The position numbers were made by a program, and so were the translations under genes. A DNA stretch of 64,000 nt from Patagioenas fasciata (Eukaryota; Chordata; Aves; Columbiformes; Columbidae): NCBI RefSeq assembly GCF_037038585.1, contig NC_092520.1, positions 151,713,104 through 151,777,103 on the forward strand. The letters run 5' to 3'. A model generated the notes under the pieces. It worked only from the letters and a program-made list of their open reading frames with translations. It searched no databases and was not told where the DNA came from. Shown piece by piece: positions 16,345-28,276 of this stretch. Position 1 is the first letter of the stretch. Each line of letters opens with the position of its first letter.

Positions 16345-19300
16345 ATGGGAAAAAGAAGTGGACGTCAAGAAAGAAGCAAGAAACTGGAGCTGGCACAAAG
16401 CGAGACCATGAAGGCAGGAGCAGATGTGCAAAATAGCAGTAAGGAAGCTGAAGAGCCAAAGGCCAAAGACCAGAGGCTGATGTCACTGTTTGGTGTGGCA
16501 GACTTAAAAAATGGTAATAATGTTTTGTCTGGTCTTCACTCTCATATTTTCTGTTTCTAATGCCTACTATTCCATTATCTGTCCTTAGGCTTCATTTTCT
16601 CTTATTCTTTACCTCTTTGCTGAGGAATATACAGACAATTCTCATTTTGTCCTGCCAAATAACCATTTGGGGTTTTCTTGGGGAAGGTGTTACATGAAGA
16701 TCTCAGAGCTTTTTCTCCTTTAAAGTCCTCAAATGGGCCATTGCAGCTGAAAAGGTCTAGTTGCTGGCCCTATCTCTTTGCTGGCTCACAGCCAGCATTG
16801 CGTCTGGATTTGCTAAACCATGGACTGGGCCCTAGTTATTCTACCGCGTCACTAGATTGGACTCTCAAAAGCTATCATCAGTATTTCAGGTGTACAAACT
16901 GTTCTACCTCAGGTATAGCCCACCCTTACCACTGACTATATGCGTTTCAGAGTAGTTCTGAGATTCCTTTCCATGTCCTCTCTCCCTTTGGTGACGACTT
17001 TAGAAGAAAAACTTCTAATTTCCGACCACAATTACTTATACCTCTTTGGGTGACAGAATACGCCATCTTTTTAGATGCAGTGTGAACAGCTGTGACTTGC
17101 GTTTTCCATTTCTCTCAGACTAGTTTCTTTCTTTGAAGTCGAGATGAAGAATGCCAGAGGTGGGCTGAAAGGGAAACTTAAAGCCAGTGTAGTAGACAGC
17201 TAGCATGTGGTCCCATATGTAGCTCTTCATTCTGTTATTAGGCCTGGATGTATAAAAGGCTGAATAAAAATCCTAATACAGGCAGCCTTAGACTTCTGTT
17301 TCATGTGTGGTGGGTTTCTTTTTGTTTTATTTTGTTGTTGGGTTTTTTGTTTCATTTTCTTTAAAAAATATTTTATGTTTAGATGTGTTACGAAAGGACA
17401 GAAAATAGAGAAACTGGGAGACATCTGAGTATCATAATCGAGTATTACTTGGATTTTTCTTATCAGTTGACAAACAGAAATAAATGTTATATGCTTGGGG
17501 AACATAAGAATAGATTGAACACTTTCTCAGATCTGACCAAGATGCTGGGCCCATGCACTGAATGGCTGAATATATACAAGAGGAGTTTGCCAGTTCCAAA
17601 TAATTTTCACTTTTCTTGTACGTATCTCTAGATGCTACTTCTTTTTCTGTGCCTACAGAAGCTATTGGACTGTACAACGTTGGACAGAGCTGCTGTCTGA
17701 ACTCTCTGCTCCAGGTGTTCCTCATGAATATACACTTCACAGGAATACTTCGAAGGTACCACCGATTTGAATTACCTGAGATACTTACACTGTTACTCTG
17801 TTGTCTCCACTCATTTTTTTTTTTTTTTTAATATGGGATGTACATTTGAAGGCTTGGATCAGCAAGGTGCTTTCAGCTCACTCAGCAAGGTCTCCACCTT
17901 GTTGTGTTTGTCACATACAGACTAGTGCATGCAGAGGTAGGAGTTTCAGCCTTCTGACTTGTTACTCATCTCTGATTCATGTGCCGTTTGCACAACAGAA
18001 AGCTGTAGTCCTGAACTGAGTCTTTATAAGTTGAGTTTCTCTTTGTCCATAACAGGACATGATTTTATTCCAGGTATCCTCACAGGTTGTTATAGCTAAA
18101 GGATCTATCATGTGTAACAATATCCACTATTAATTATGTAATCATAAACATGTGATCCGTAGCCTCTGGTGCCTGATTGTCCTGGGTAGCACCTGACAGA
18201 GAAGAGCAAGTGTTGTGGCAGATGGCAAATACATCGTGTTACTTGGGTTTGCATGGCTGTGCTCTCTGCTTGTTTGTGAAGAGGACTTGAGCATTTGTCT
18301 CCCTACCAACCAAACGAATAACTGGTTTGATTTGCTTTCAGTTTACTCAGTGTACTGCAGCTTTAATCATCTAAGTGGATTGTTCCTGTTCAGTCCTGCT
18401 TTCTCCAAATTTCTAATGCACTCACCAGCGTGCAGAGGGGGAAGAAGAAAAGTTACAGGCATGCAGAGATAAGGATTGTCATAAATGGGCAAAGCTAAAT
18501 AAAGTAGACAAGTAGGTTACCATTGTTATTTGAAGAAAGATTTAGAAAAAACATGCAGACTGCGATAAATTTAGGGAGCGTAATGAGCTTTCCAGTTGGC
18601 ATATAGTTGAAATACAAGCATTATGATGATATATATGACCATGACATTTTGAGAATGAAGGCATGAACAGGTGGGAGGCAAGAACAGCTCTGAAACTGGC
18701 TGTAACTAATGTTGTTTCTAGAGCCCAGAAAGCACTACAGGTCCTGCTCAATTTGCCCCTTATTCAGGAGCAGACCAATAAAATGGTGGCTTTTTGCTTT
18801 AGAACTGTCAGCTTGCATTGTGGGATGAGCTAGTGCAGGTGTCTCCCTTCCCTTTTTCCTTTTTTTGCTGAAAACATGTCCATTCTCGTTCTTCTCTTTA
18901 TAGGATCATGATTCCACGACATGCTGCGCAGATGAGGAGGAATGTGCCATACCAAATGCTCTTGCTGTTGAAGGAGATGCAGCGTGGCAAGCGGAAAGCT
19001 GTTTTTCCCACAGCCTTCGCTCACTGTCTTTCAGCATACAGAGTGAAACGTAAGCAGTGCTTTCTCATGCCCACCTCTGTCTACAGACGAGGGGTGTTAA
19101 TTATCAGGTACTAACAAGTAGTGCAGACTGACATCTCATTCAGAGATTCAGGAATGTGAGGAGTGCTGTAGTGCTCTTTATAGCTGCAGTCCAGTTGTGA
19201 CTGAGATACTGTATCTTATTTGTGAAGAAAGGGAAAAAAAGCCCCTGATGGATATGCTTGCTGATGTCCAAAGGCTGGGAAGACTATCAGACTGCTGGAA

Positions 19301-22300
19301 GGTTCAGCTACTCACCCTGGCCAAAGGGAAGGGGCTGTGCAGGGCAGGAAGGACAGCTTATAGCTTCGTTTATGTTCTATACTGGCATAATAATAGTGAA
19401 ATACCTGCTATTTCTTATTAGAAGGAAGGGATTGTGTGGAAAGGATACTGTGTTCACCCAGATCCCCAAGGACAGAAACCATACACTTCCTGTTCTTTGT
19501 TATAAGGGCAGATAAAAGAATTTGCTGGCTTAACCTCCCATCTGACCAGGGTCCTAAAGGACAGAGATTGTTAAATGTGTGGGTGACTGATGACAACAGG
19601 ATGCTGAGGGTCTGTTTGTGTACAGTTACACATGGTATATCCAAATATCCTGATCTTTGTCATATAAAAACCAAAACAGGACAGCACTGAAAGGGACAGA
19701 TAGTAGCCAGCTCAGATTTATAGTAAGGAAGAAAATGAGATAACCTGAATATTTCTGTTTGGATAATTTTCCCCCCTGAGACTAAATGGCTCTGCATTCT
19801 ACCTTCTCTCTTCCAGTTAAAGAGAGATGCCTAAATAGAGTTTGTAAAACTTGACAGTTTCCTACCCTGTCCTTCTGCTTTACAATTCAGATGTTGTTCA
19901 TAAAGTCCTATATTGAGCAAATGATGCTTTACCTGGATTGCAAATGTGCTATTAGATATGAGGAAAGGTATTGTTTTTGAGATTCATTTAGTCAGGGATG
20001 TCTGTAATTTTACTAGAACCCAGCTGAAGTCAGTACCTGTGGACTTGCAAGGATGTTGAAAGCACTTCCACACAGGACGTCGGGTTGTTCCACAAAATTT
20101 GTTTCACCTATGATCAAGCATAGAGGTAGTCCAGAAATACCAAGACTTTGCTAAACTATGTATAGTTTTTCCCCAGTTCCTGAATCTTCGGTTCGTCGTG
20201 GGCTGAGAACATCAGTTCTTTGCATTCAATATGTGGATTTCTTTCTGCCCCACAAGGTCAACCTTAAAGCAATTTTCTGCTGAGCCATTCTAAGCAAGCT
20301 CTGCATTGAGCTGTATCTTCTTAATATGCCAGTTTAACCAGATTGGAAAGCCAAAGCATGATGTTACAACATCATCCTTAGCTACCTGTGCTGAAACTGT
20401 GTGCTTTTTCCCTGGGTTATCATGAAGGGGTTGTAGATGAGACATATGGATAAGCCTCCCTATCATTTTTATCTTGCCACTCAGGAGTGTTGTAGTCTTA
20501 GTGAGGGGATGGGAGAGACACGTCTGTGGAGTAGTGAAGGTGGAAAAGAGAACAGAATTTTCACTCTGTTGTTTATTAGAAGAACTCTGAGACATCTGAG
20601 CCCTATCCTCTGGTAAGTATTGGATATACTTCTGGGCCTGTGTCTGGTGACAAGGAGATGACTTTTGGACTGGACTGTATAATGGGGCATTCAAGCTCTC
20701 CCATCTTTTCTCACTGCCTGCTCAGGTCACGTGGAGACATTGAGAGACTGCAACTTGTCACCAGCCTAAGCTCTGTCCCTGGCAGGGAACGGCGAGGGAA
20801 CAAGAGATAGATCTAACAGGGGACAGTAAATCTTCCTTTGCCATCTGTGGGAAATTTGTGCTTGGTGGTGTTCATAATACTGATTGAAGTTGTGTTTTTT
20901 GTTTATCCAGTGTTCGTGCAGCATGATGCTGCCCAGCTCTTTCTGACTCTTTGGAACGTGATAAAGATGCAGATGGGAAAGCCAGAGCTGGTAAGGATGA
21001 TCACTGAAATGGACACCGGGTCCTTTGGCCCTTGTCATGCGTGGTTTCCTCTGCTTCTTGAAGAAGAATCCCATTCACTGACATTTGTCTTAAATAAAAT
21101 TCTTAAAATTATCACCTCTTTGGATCTTTTCTTGCATCTTTCAAGTGGGAGAGGGAATCTTGATTTCATAGGCTTCAACATTTTGAATCACAGTTAACTT
21201 TCATTCATCCTACTTTTAGGGCATGCCAGGGTCTCCATTGTAGTGGGAGAACTGATTAATAACAAGAAGATTGATCTTTTTGCAAGACTGAATTTAGTTA
21301 CCTTGCATTTCTTTTTATCCCAAATTTCCGTAAGCATTTTTTGGCATGTCTTGAGACAGCTCCTCCTGTCTTTGAAGTCAGCCATTTACATTTCACTATA
21401 ATTACTCACTGTTAGCGTGTTTATATATGTGACAGTTCCTCCCTGGGAAACTGTGTAAAGTAAGAGAAAAGTGACTCTTCCTCAACCAACTGTCATAGTT
21501 TTATTCATACAGCAGACAGTCTCCTGTTGCAGTTCCAAACAAATTCTGCATCAAAGCAGATGTTTAACTGTCTGATCTTGTTGTAGGCTCTGTCTTTCCC
21601 CTGTGCTAGAGGATGAGGGGAGGGAGTTTTTCTCCTTTAAATGCTGGGAAGTGCCCTGTCCATGTAAGTCAATGTCAGATCTGGGTTCAAGCCTTAAAGC
21701 AGTAACACTGCATGAAATAACGTGTACGTATGAGCTTTCTCACTCACAGAAGGAAATAGTTCAGCTGTGTTCTTCATAAAGCTTGTTTTGGTCTTTTTAT
21801 ACCCCTCCAGGTTGAAGAGCTGAGTGATTTGTACACTATCTCTGTACAGGAGCACCTGGCCTGTCAGAAATGCTCTCTTGAAACAAAGAGGAACAGCAGC
21901 ATGTTAACCCTTCCACTCCCAGTACTGGATTCCAATTCTCACAAGCTGAAGACTCTGGTAAGTTCAGTGGCAGCTCTGTTTCCTTAGGAAGAAGATTCCC
22001 CTCTGTTGCTGTAGGATCCTTCTCCTTGCAGCACTGGTGTCTCTTGGGACTCGTCTACAATCTCTGCAAGAATCTCTGCTGGGCCTCTGGGGCTTTGAGA
22101 TGATATTTTCTCATTCATGTTTCTTCTTTGTTTTGAGAGGTTCTAAATTTCTCAAAAAAATTGTTTGATTTAGGGGATGGAAAATAAAGTCCTTGAATTG
22201 CTTTTCTAAAAAGAGTGTTGACTAAATACTCTGGAAGACTCAAAGACTCATACTACACAGTGATGTGTACCTGTGAGGTCTTAGATACCACAGTAAGGTG

Positions 22301-25300
22301 TCCTAGATAACTTGTAATCCCTGGCCAGGCACACTACGTTTGCCCAGTGCATTGTTCTCTTACTGATAAATCAGTACTACTGTTTGATATCCAGATACAG
22401 CAGTAGGTGCTGCCACAAATAGACAGTGGATTTTTCAGGTGACAGTGGACCATTGGACTGTGTTTATTCTCCAGCCACTTTATACTGTTTCAGCCTAAAG
22501 GAACCTCTTTCAAAACCTCCAAGGCTTTGAAGCAGGTATCAACACATCAACATCCTTTTTGTGGAAATGTGGTACCCTATTTTTTTCAACTAATCACAGC
22601 AGTGGCTAGGAAAAATGGGGCACCTTTTTTAGGCTGCTAGGCAGTCTTTTGTCCTTTGAACAAAATATGCCTTCTGTAGCCTTTCTGTTTGCTTGTACCC
22701 TGTGAAACAAACTAGAAGTAGAAATCCAGCTTGGAAGGAATTCAGTTGAAAGAAATCTCTTCTGTCTTCTTAGGAGGACTGTCTGCAGTACTTCTTCCAT
22801 CCAGAAGAGTTGACTGATCACAACATGTGTTTCTGTGAACAGTGTGGAAGGAAAACACCTTTTCTGCAGGTAATCAGAGAATTATTTTTCCATATGTCTC
22901 TTATGCCCAGAACTCCCTTCAGGACTGGGAAGGGTGGGGAAAGGACTCAACCATATCAGTTTAAGAGGAGATCAACAACTCGAAGTCTTGCCAGCACAGC
23001 AATGTCAGCTAGGTATAAACCACATGCATCTTTCCTTTTAGGAAGTTCTCTGCTGTAAATGTAGCTCTAGCAAGAAAATAATGGGTTTTAATGTAAGTCA
23101 CCAAGAGATGTAGCATTTCTGTACCAGCAGAAAAGCTTCTGTTGGCTGATGTTTTGTTTCCACTGTGGGGCTTTACACTGCTGTGTAGCTTCAGGGACAG
23201 ACAAGAATATGTTACTGGAGCTGTGCATACACATAAAAATAGGCTACTGTAGGGTGATTTCCTTTCTTCCCTGCTCTCCACTGGGCTCCCAGTTTTCACA
23301 GTGTTGGTCTCTGCCAGCCAATGAATTAGGTGTTTCATGAAGAGGCAAGTGCATTGAAGAGAGATATGTGAGGGGAACTGCCTCAGCTCAAGGCTTGGAG
23401 GGGAGTTTCCACATCATTTTCACCACTGGACCGCCTCTGAGGCCACAATGTGTCTTGGTGGCAGTCATGGCAGCCGCAGTAATATCAACACAGGCAGTGC
23501 TGGAAGGAGTGAGCTGTCAGCTTGGTGTCCTCTAGGGAGCTCTAGTGGCCACACGTTGCAAGTTGGCTTGCCTCTCCTCACCAATGTAGTGCTACCTACC
23601 TAGGGTTAAGAAAGCAGATGAGAAATGAAGCAACCCATGAGACACCCAAGGCTGGGTGCTGATCACGCTGAAGTTGAGGAACTTGGTTGTCACAGCTGCA
23701 TTACGTGTGTGTGTGTCTTGTGTGCAGATGAGCTATAGAGGTTTGGCATCTGCTGTCTGGTGGAACTGGCAGTCCTTCACTGCAGCACTGACTGCTCTCC
23801 ATGCTACATTCATTGGATAGAAATAGCTGTTCCCACCCCATCTCCTCAGGGTTTGTTCCTTAGTTTTCAATTGCATTATTGATTGCTTTACAGAGCTTGA
23901 AGCTAGTCCACCTGCCAAAGACTCTGACCATACACCTAAAGCGCTTCTGCTTCGAAAAATCAGCCTACATTCACAAGCTTAGTCACTATCTGCCGTTCCC
24001 ACAAGACCTTGATTTCAGTGCAGTCTTGACAGAAGATCAGTGCCAAGCAGATGACAATGAAAAGGTGGGATACTCTTAATGCCCTGTTTAAAAAGGGCAG
24101 ATTTTTTTCTCCCCGCTGCTCAAGTCTCCTAAAAACTTCAAGGGATCACACCAGTACTTGCCTTGGTTCAAAGCACCTCTCTTAAAAAAGTGTGTCTTGG
24201 GCTTTACCTGCGCCTGGTGTTTGTCTCACATCCCATGGTTTTAACTGGTTCAGGCATTATTCAACTTTCTGTGCTCAGATTAAAACACCAAAGGCACCAT
24301 AACCGGAGCTTTTTGCCTTAAAGACAAAACTCAGGCTTTACAAAAAAAGAAACCAAATATTTTTTTTTTTTTTTTCTCGGAGAGTCTTTAGCATAATTTT
24401 CTCTTGCATTTCTAAATATACTAAAGAAAAGATAAAAACACAGTTCCAGACATCGTAAATAGTGTCTTAGAGGCAACTTCTGTCCTGTGGTTCAGCCTCC
24501 AGGGTAAAAGGGCCCTCAATGAGCATCAGACCCATGGTTTCAGAGGTCACTCCTGGCAGGTTCCCATGCAGTGCTGTTTGCCACAGAGGGAGGCAAGGGG
24601 GTGGCAACTTTGCCAAGCAGCTGAGAGTGATCTGCTACACTGGGGATCTGTTCCCCTTACTGAAAAATAAGGGAAAGTGAGGCAACAGCAAAGCCTTGCT
24701 GATGCAGTGTTGGCTGGAGTGTAACCCCTTTGCTGTCCTGCTGCCTCTTTCACATTTCTGTGATTTCCAGGGAGGCTGCCAGCCCATAGCTGGCAGGCAA
24801 AATTCTGAGGGTAAGAGTGAAAAAGGCAGGAGGATCCTCAAGGCCAATCTAATCTTTCTCGTTTCTCCTCATGAAATGCACATTCTTGCTGTCCTGGTTG
24901 CTGCATCTCTTTAGCCAATGGTGTATGAGAATTGCTGCACTGAAAGTTACTCTTTGTGGCTCTTTGCAGGCTGCCTGGCAGTATGAGCTTTTTGCTGTTG
25001 TTGCTCATTCAGGATCAACTAGTTATGGACACTACTGTGCCTATATTCGAAGTCTCACAGAATGTAAATGGTATTGCTTCAACGATTCCGAGGTGTGCCA
25101 GGTGAGGAGACAAGTCTACATTTCTTTTGCAGCTTTCTGGACACTCCTCCAGATCTCATTCAGTCTGACTGACTGGTGATTAAAGAGAACCAGGAAAGAA
25201 AACTGAAGCTGCAGAGCTTTGTGCGCCTCATTCCTTTGCTGCAGCGTAATCTGAGCTGAGGGCAAAGCGGCTCTAGCTTCTGTACCAAACAAGGCCTCAG

Positions 25301-26574
25301 TTCTGGTTTGCAATTTACAGAAGCCATTCACTGTATACCCTGCTTTATGTACTCTGGATCTGTTTAATGTATGTATTCAGAAGAGACAAAGGAACTTCAA
25401 GTTCCTTGAAGGCCAAAAGGTGTTTCAATACTTAAAAGGGGCCTATAAGAAAGATGGGGACAGACTTTTTAGCAGGGCCTGGTGCAATAGGACAAGGGGT
25501 AATGGTTTTACACTAAAGGAGGGGAGATTCAGGCTGGATATTCGGAAGAATTTTTTTACAGTGAGGGTGGTAAAACACTGGCCCAGGTTGCCCAAAGAGG
25601 TGGTAGATGCCCCATCCCTGGAGACATTCAAGGCCGGGCTGGACGGGGCTCTGAGCAACCTGATCTAGTTGAAGATGTCCCTGCTCATGGCAGGGGGTTG
25701 GACTAGATGACCTTTGAAGGTCCCTTCCAACCCAAACTATTCTATGATTCTGTGAACTGTTTTTCCTCAAAGGATAAAAGCAATAAATTGATTTATTAGA
25801 AGGCTTTTAGTTCCTGGAAGTACCACTTACACCACTCTTACAAGAATTGCTGTGCTGGCATCACAATGCCGTCCCTCTCTTAAGAGATTTTACCACCCTC
25901 CCCTGGTACATTTTTCTTCTGTAGGTATCGTGGGATGATGTTAAGTGCACCTACGGACATTCCAACCTCTACTGGTAAGCAAACACATCTTTGTTTTTAC
26001 CTAATGCTATTATGGGGTTTGGAATGAGGGTAGCAAAGAGAGGAAAGACAAATGCTTTGAACTGCATCTCTCCTGGGATGTACAGGGCATGCAGGATAGT
26101 AGAAGAGACATCCTTGTATTTTCTGGTTACTCTGGTGTGACTGTATGTGACTATACCGGGAGCCTGTAGGGTTACTGAGTAGTTACGAATGGGGCTGCAG
26201 AAGTGGTCTTGTTGCTTCTGATTGGCACTTGGACTCTGTATCCTGACTGAAGTTAGATACGTCAGTCAAGATTCGTCCATGCCTTTTGTTTTGACGCAAC
26301 ATAAGAAAATGAGCCATGGAGAGAGATAATGCCTCCTGCATTATCTCTCCAGCTGTAGCTGTAGTGCTGCCAGGGGGTCAGCTTTATATGCTCCCTCAGG
26401 AACACTGCAGGGGACCAGTTCAGTCAACGTAAACCTCAAAAATCTGAGCAGAAAACCTGGGAGATTACTCGCAACCTAACTCTTAAAAACATGCATCTTG
26501 TTTTGCTTTTTCTTTGCTTCCACAGGGCAGAAACGGCTTACCTCTTGATTTACATGAAAAAACAACTTCAGTAG
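16345..26574 (+). CDS. USP18: Ubl carboxyl-terminal hydrolase 18 (USP18/UBP43), ten coding exons
   Basis: USP18 removes ISG15 from proteins in mammals and, independently of catalysis, blocks IFNAR2 signalling. Coding exons are 16345-16513, 17659-17755, 18904-19049, 20911-20990, 21811-21957, 22774-22869, 23894-24064, 24970-25101, 25925-25974 and 26526-26574. They join in frame to 378 residues (human 372). The Cys box NVGQSCCLNSLLQVF puts the nucleophile at Cys68. The His box GHYCAYIR gives His323, and FNDSEV gives Asn340/Asp341. Paired zinc-type CxxC motifs lie in CQKC and CEQC. The conserved segments LFVQHDAAQLFLTLWN, NSSMLTLPLP, LPKTLTIHLKRF and ETAYLLIYMK match human USP18 as recalled. All introns are GT-AG. 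The start ATG follows a splice acceptor at 16321; the N-terminal 55 residues diverge from mammals and its context is weak at -3, so the exact start is less certain. No frameshift or stop is seen. Confidence 0.95.
23042..23092 (+). other. USP18: Candidate 17-codon cassette exon of USP18
   Basis: Between exons ending at 22869 and starting at 23894 there is a 51-base segment with a strong acceptor (CATCTTTCCTTTTAG before 23042) and a strong donor (AAT/GTAAGT after 23092). Both neighbours are phase 0 and 51 is a multiple of three. It has no stop and encodes EVLCCKCSSSKKIMGFN, with a CCxC cluster that would enter just after the second CxxC zinc motif. Human USP18 has no insertion here as recalled. 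It could be an avian alternative exon or a decoy. Confidence 0.45.
25425..25755 (+). mobile_element. CR1 LINE 3' end in USP18 intron 9
   Basis: Plus-strand CR1 tail of about 330 bases, with the block encoding TRGNGFTLKEGRFRLDIRKN and then the terminal GACCTTTGAAGGTCCCTTCC and CTATGATTCTGTGA end. It sits between coding exons 24970-25101 and 25925-25974 and is the inverted partner, by subfamily, of the CR1 in TUBA8 intron 1. Confidence 0.93.
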
Positions 26575-27336
26575 CCTTATCCAGGAGTATCAGAATGTCA
26601 GGGAGCTGTGTATTGTCCATGGAGCTCAGCACCTCTGGGACAGTGTGGACATGTACAAATGCTCCACAAGAATTGCATCCTGCACTCAGTTGACCTCTGC
26701 CTTCGCATTTATGTATGGAAAAAAGTGCAGGAGAGACTCAGCTATAGAAAGGGTCTAAGAACTGTTGCACCTAGAAACTTTTTCTTTCATATATGTTTGA
26801 TATTTATGTGATTCTATGTTGTCATTTCCTCTCGCAAGACAGTAAAATTATTATTTGTCTCTGCCAACTTAATGGTTTCTTTAATGCTGATGTGTAGGTT
26901 CCAGTACAGGGGAAGTGTTTGGCCTGGAAGTCTGCGTGGTGTTCCAGGGAGGCACGTGGTATGGCTGGGGAGCTGTGATAGCCATACCTAGCCAGGAAGA
27001 TCATAAGAGTTTGAGACTTACTCTGCCCTTTTGGTGCCATGCTAAATGCTGACAAGCTTGACAGGGAAGTCTAAAATTTTTGAGAAACAGCTAGAATAAG
27101 GACAAAATCCTTATGGCACATGCACCAGTGATGTTTTATCCTTAAAGCCTTCCTGAAAACAAATCACTGCAGAGGCTGAGATATGTTGGAAAGTTGGTGT
27201 CAGCATAAAGAGGTGTTTTAAATCAGGAGCTATTGTAGTATTTCTGATTTTCAATATGAGTTTGTATGTATTTATGCAGATGATTATTGTTTTAGCATGC
27301 TTATCAGGCACCTAATGTGTTTTCTTTCCTGTATAG
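26575..27336. other. USP18 3' untranslated region and spacer
   Basis: Sequence following the USP18 stop TAG at 26572-26574. No AATAAA is evident within 300 bases. The variant signal AGTAAA at 26841-26846, followed by T/G-rich sequence, is the best candidate for the polyadenylation site. Confidence 0.35.
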
Positions 27337-27417
27337 AGGGGAATATTCAGAACAACAGAGATTCTGACACTAGCTAGTGATTGTGCACAATACACTCCAG
27401 ACGCTGTGATAAGAGAA
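27337..27417 (+). other. Orphan exon-like segment A, gene unknown
   Basis: An 81-base open segment lies between a strong acceptor (TTTTCTTTCCTGTATAG ending at 27336) and a donor GAA/GTGAGA. It is 27 codons in phase 0 and reads RGIFRTTEILTLASDCAQY and onward. The helical, Leu/Ala-rich look would suit a HEAT-type repeat, but I do not recognise it. No start or terminal exon has been found nearby, so it may be part of a dead gene or chance. Confidence 0.25.
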
Positions 27418-28209
27418 GTGAGATACCTTGATGTGCTTCAACTTCTGGTATTTTCCTTCAGTACTCTTCAGCTGGTTACCAGCTGGCATTGTCTTGCGCT
27501 CTCCCTCCTTCTCTGCCCACGAAGTGGAAATGTCCCTCAAGCAGAAAGTGTTCTGGAGAGAACAATTTTATAAAGGCAGTGAGTTATTTTTAATTCTCCT
27601 GTTGAGTCCTGTCACTCTGTGCTGTTGGTTTGGCCTCTGCTCCCATGGCAAGACCACACAACTGGAGAGAAAATGTAGAGAGAGCTGAAAAGGAAGGTTG
27701 GTAATGTGTGGTTATCAGAAGAAGAGGGTTGTAAAAGCCCATCACAAGACTCAGCTGTGAGGGAACTTAAAAACTTTGGTTGTGATGATTTTTAAAGCAC
27801 TGATTGCTTAAAGTCTTGGCATACCACAGTTTGTGAAAGGATCAGTGATTCCAGTAGTTTGAGATCTAGAAGTATCTTCTAGCCTAGCTTGTTCTTTGAC
27901 TGTATCTTTAGAAGGGTGCTATTTTTGTGGGACTGAGAATGTGTTAAAATTACTAATTTAGTTATAATAGAAGATATATATAACCAAATTTTACTTTGAT
28001 AATGAAGATGAAGTTCCTAAATCATGTCTGTTATTGTTGTTACATGGAAGGTGAATTGAGAGAAGTTGAAGTATAGCTGTGAAATTACATTTTTACGAGC
28101 TGGCAGGTATTTATTTCACCATACCAGCAAGGTCCATTATTCCATTCAACTCTTGTATTTGTACTGTTCACTCTGTGTTAAAATATCCCAGTGCATTGTT
28201 TGTCAGCAG

Positions 28210-28276
28210 GATGAGGAGTTTTCGGCCTATTCACCTCAGGAATGTGTTACGTTCTTGCTAAAACACCTTGCAATGG
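28210..28276 (+). other. Orphan exon-like segment B, gene unknown
   Basis: A 67-base open segment follows GTTTGTCAGCAG and ends at a consensus donor ATGG/GTGAGTAAG. It reads DEEFSAYSPQECVTFLLKHL. The pattern EF..Y..QE...FLL..L recalls the QQDxxEFLxxLL region of USP proteases, but the match is loose. It is in the same orientation as segment A, 0.8 kb downstream. Function is not assigned. Confidence 0.25.
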
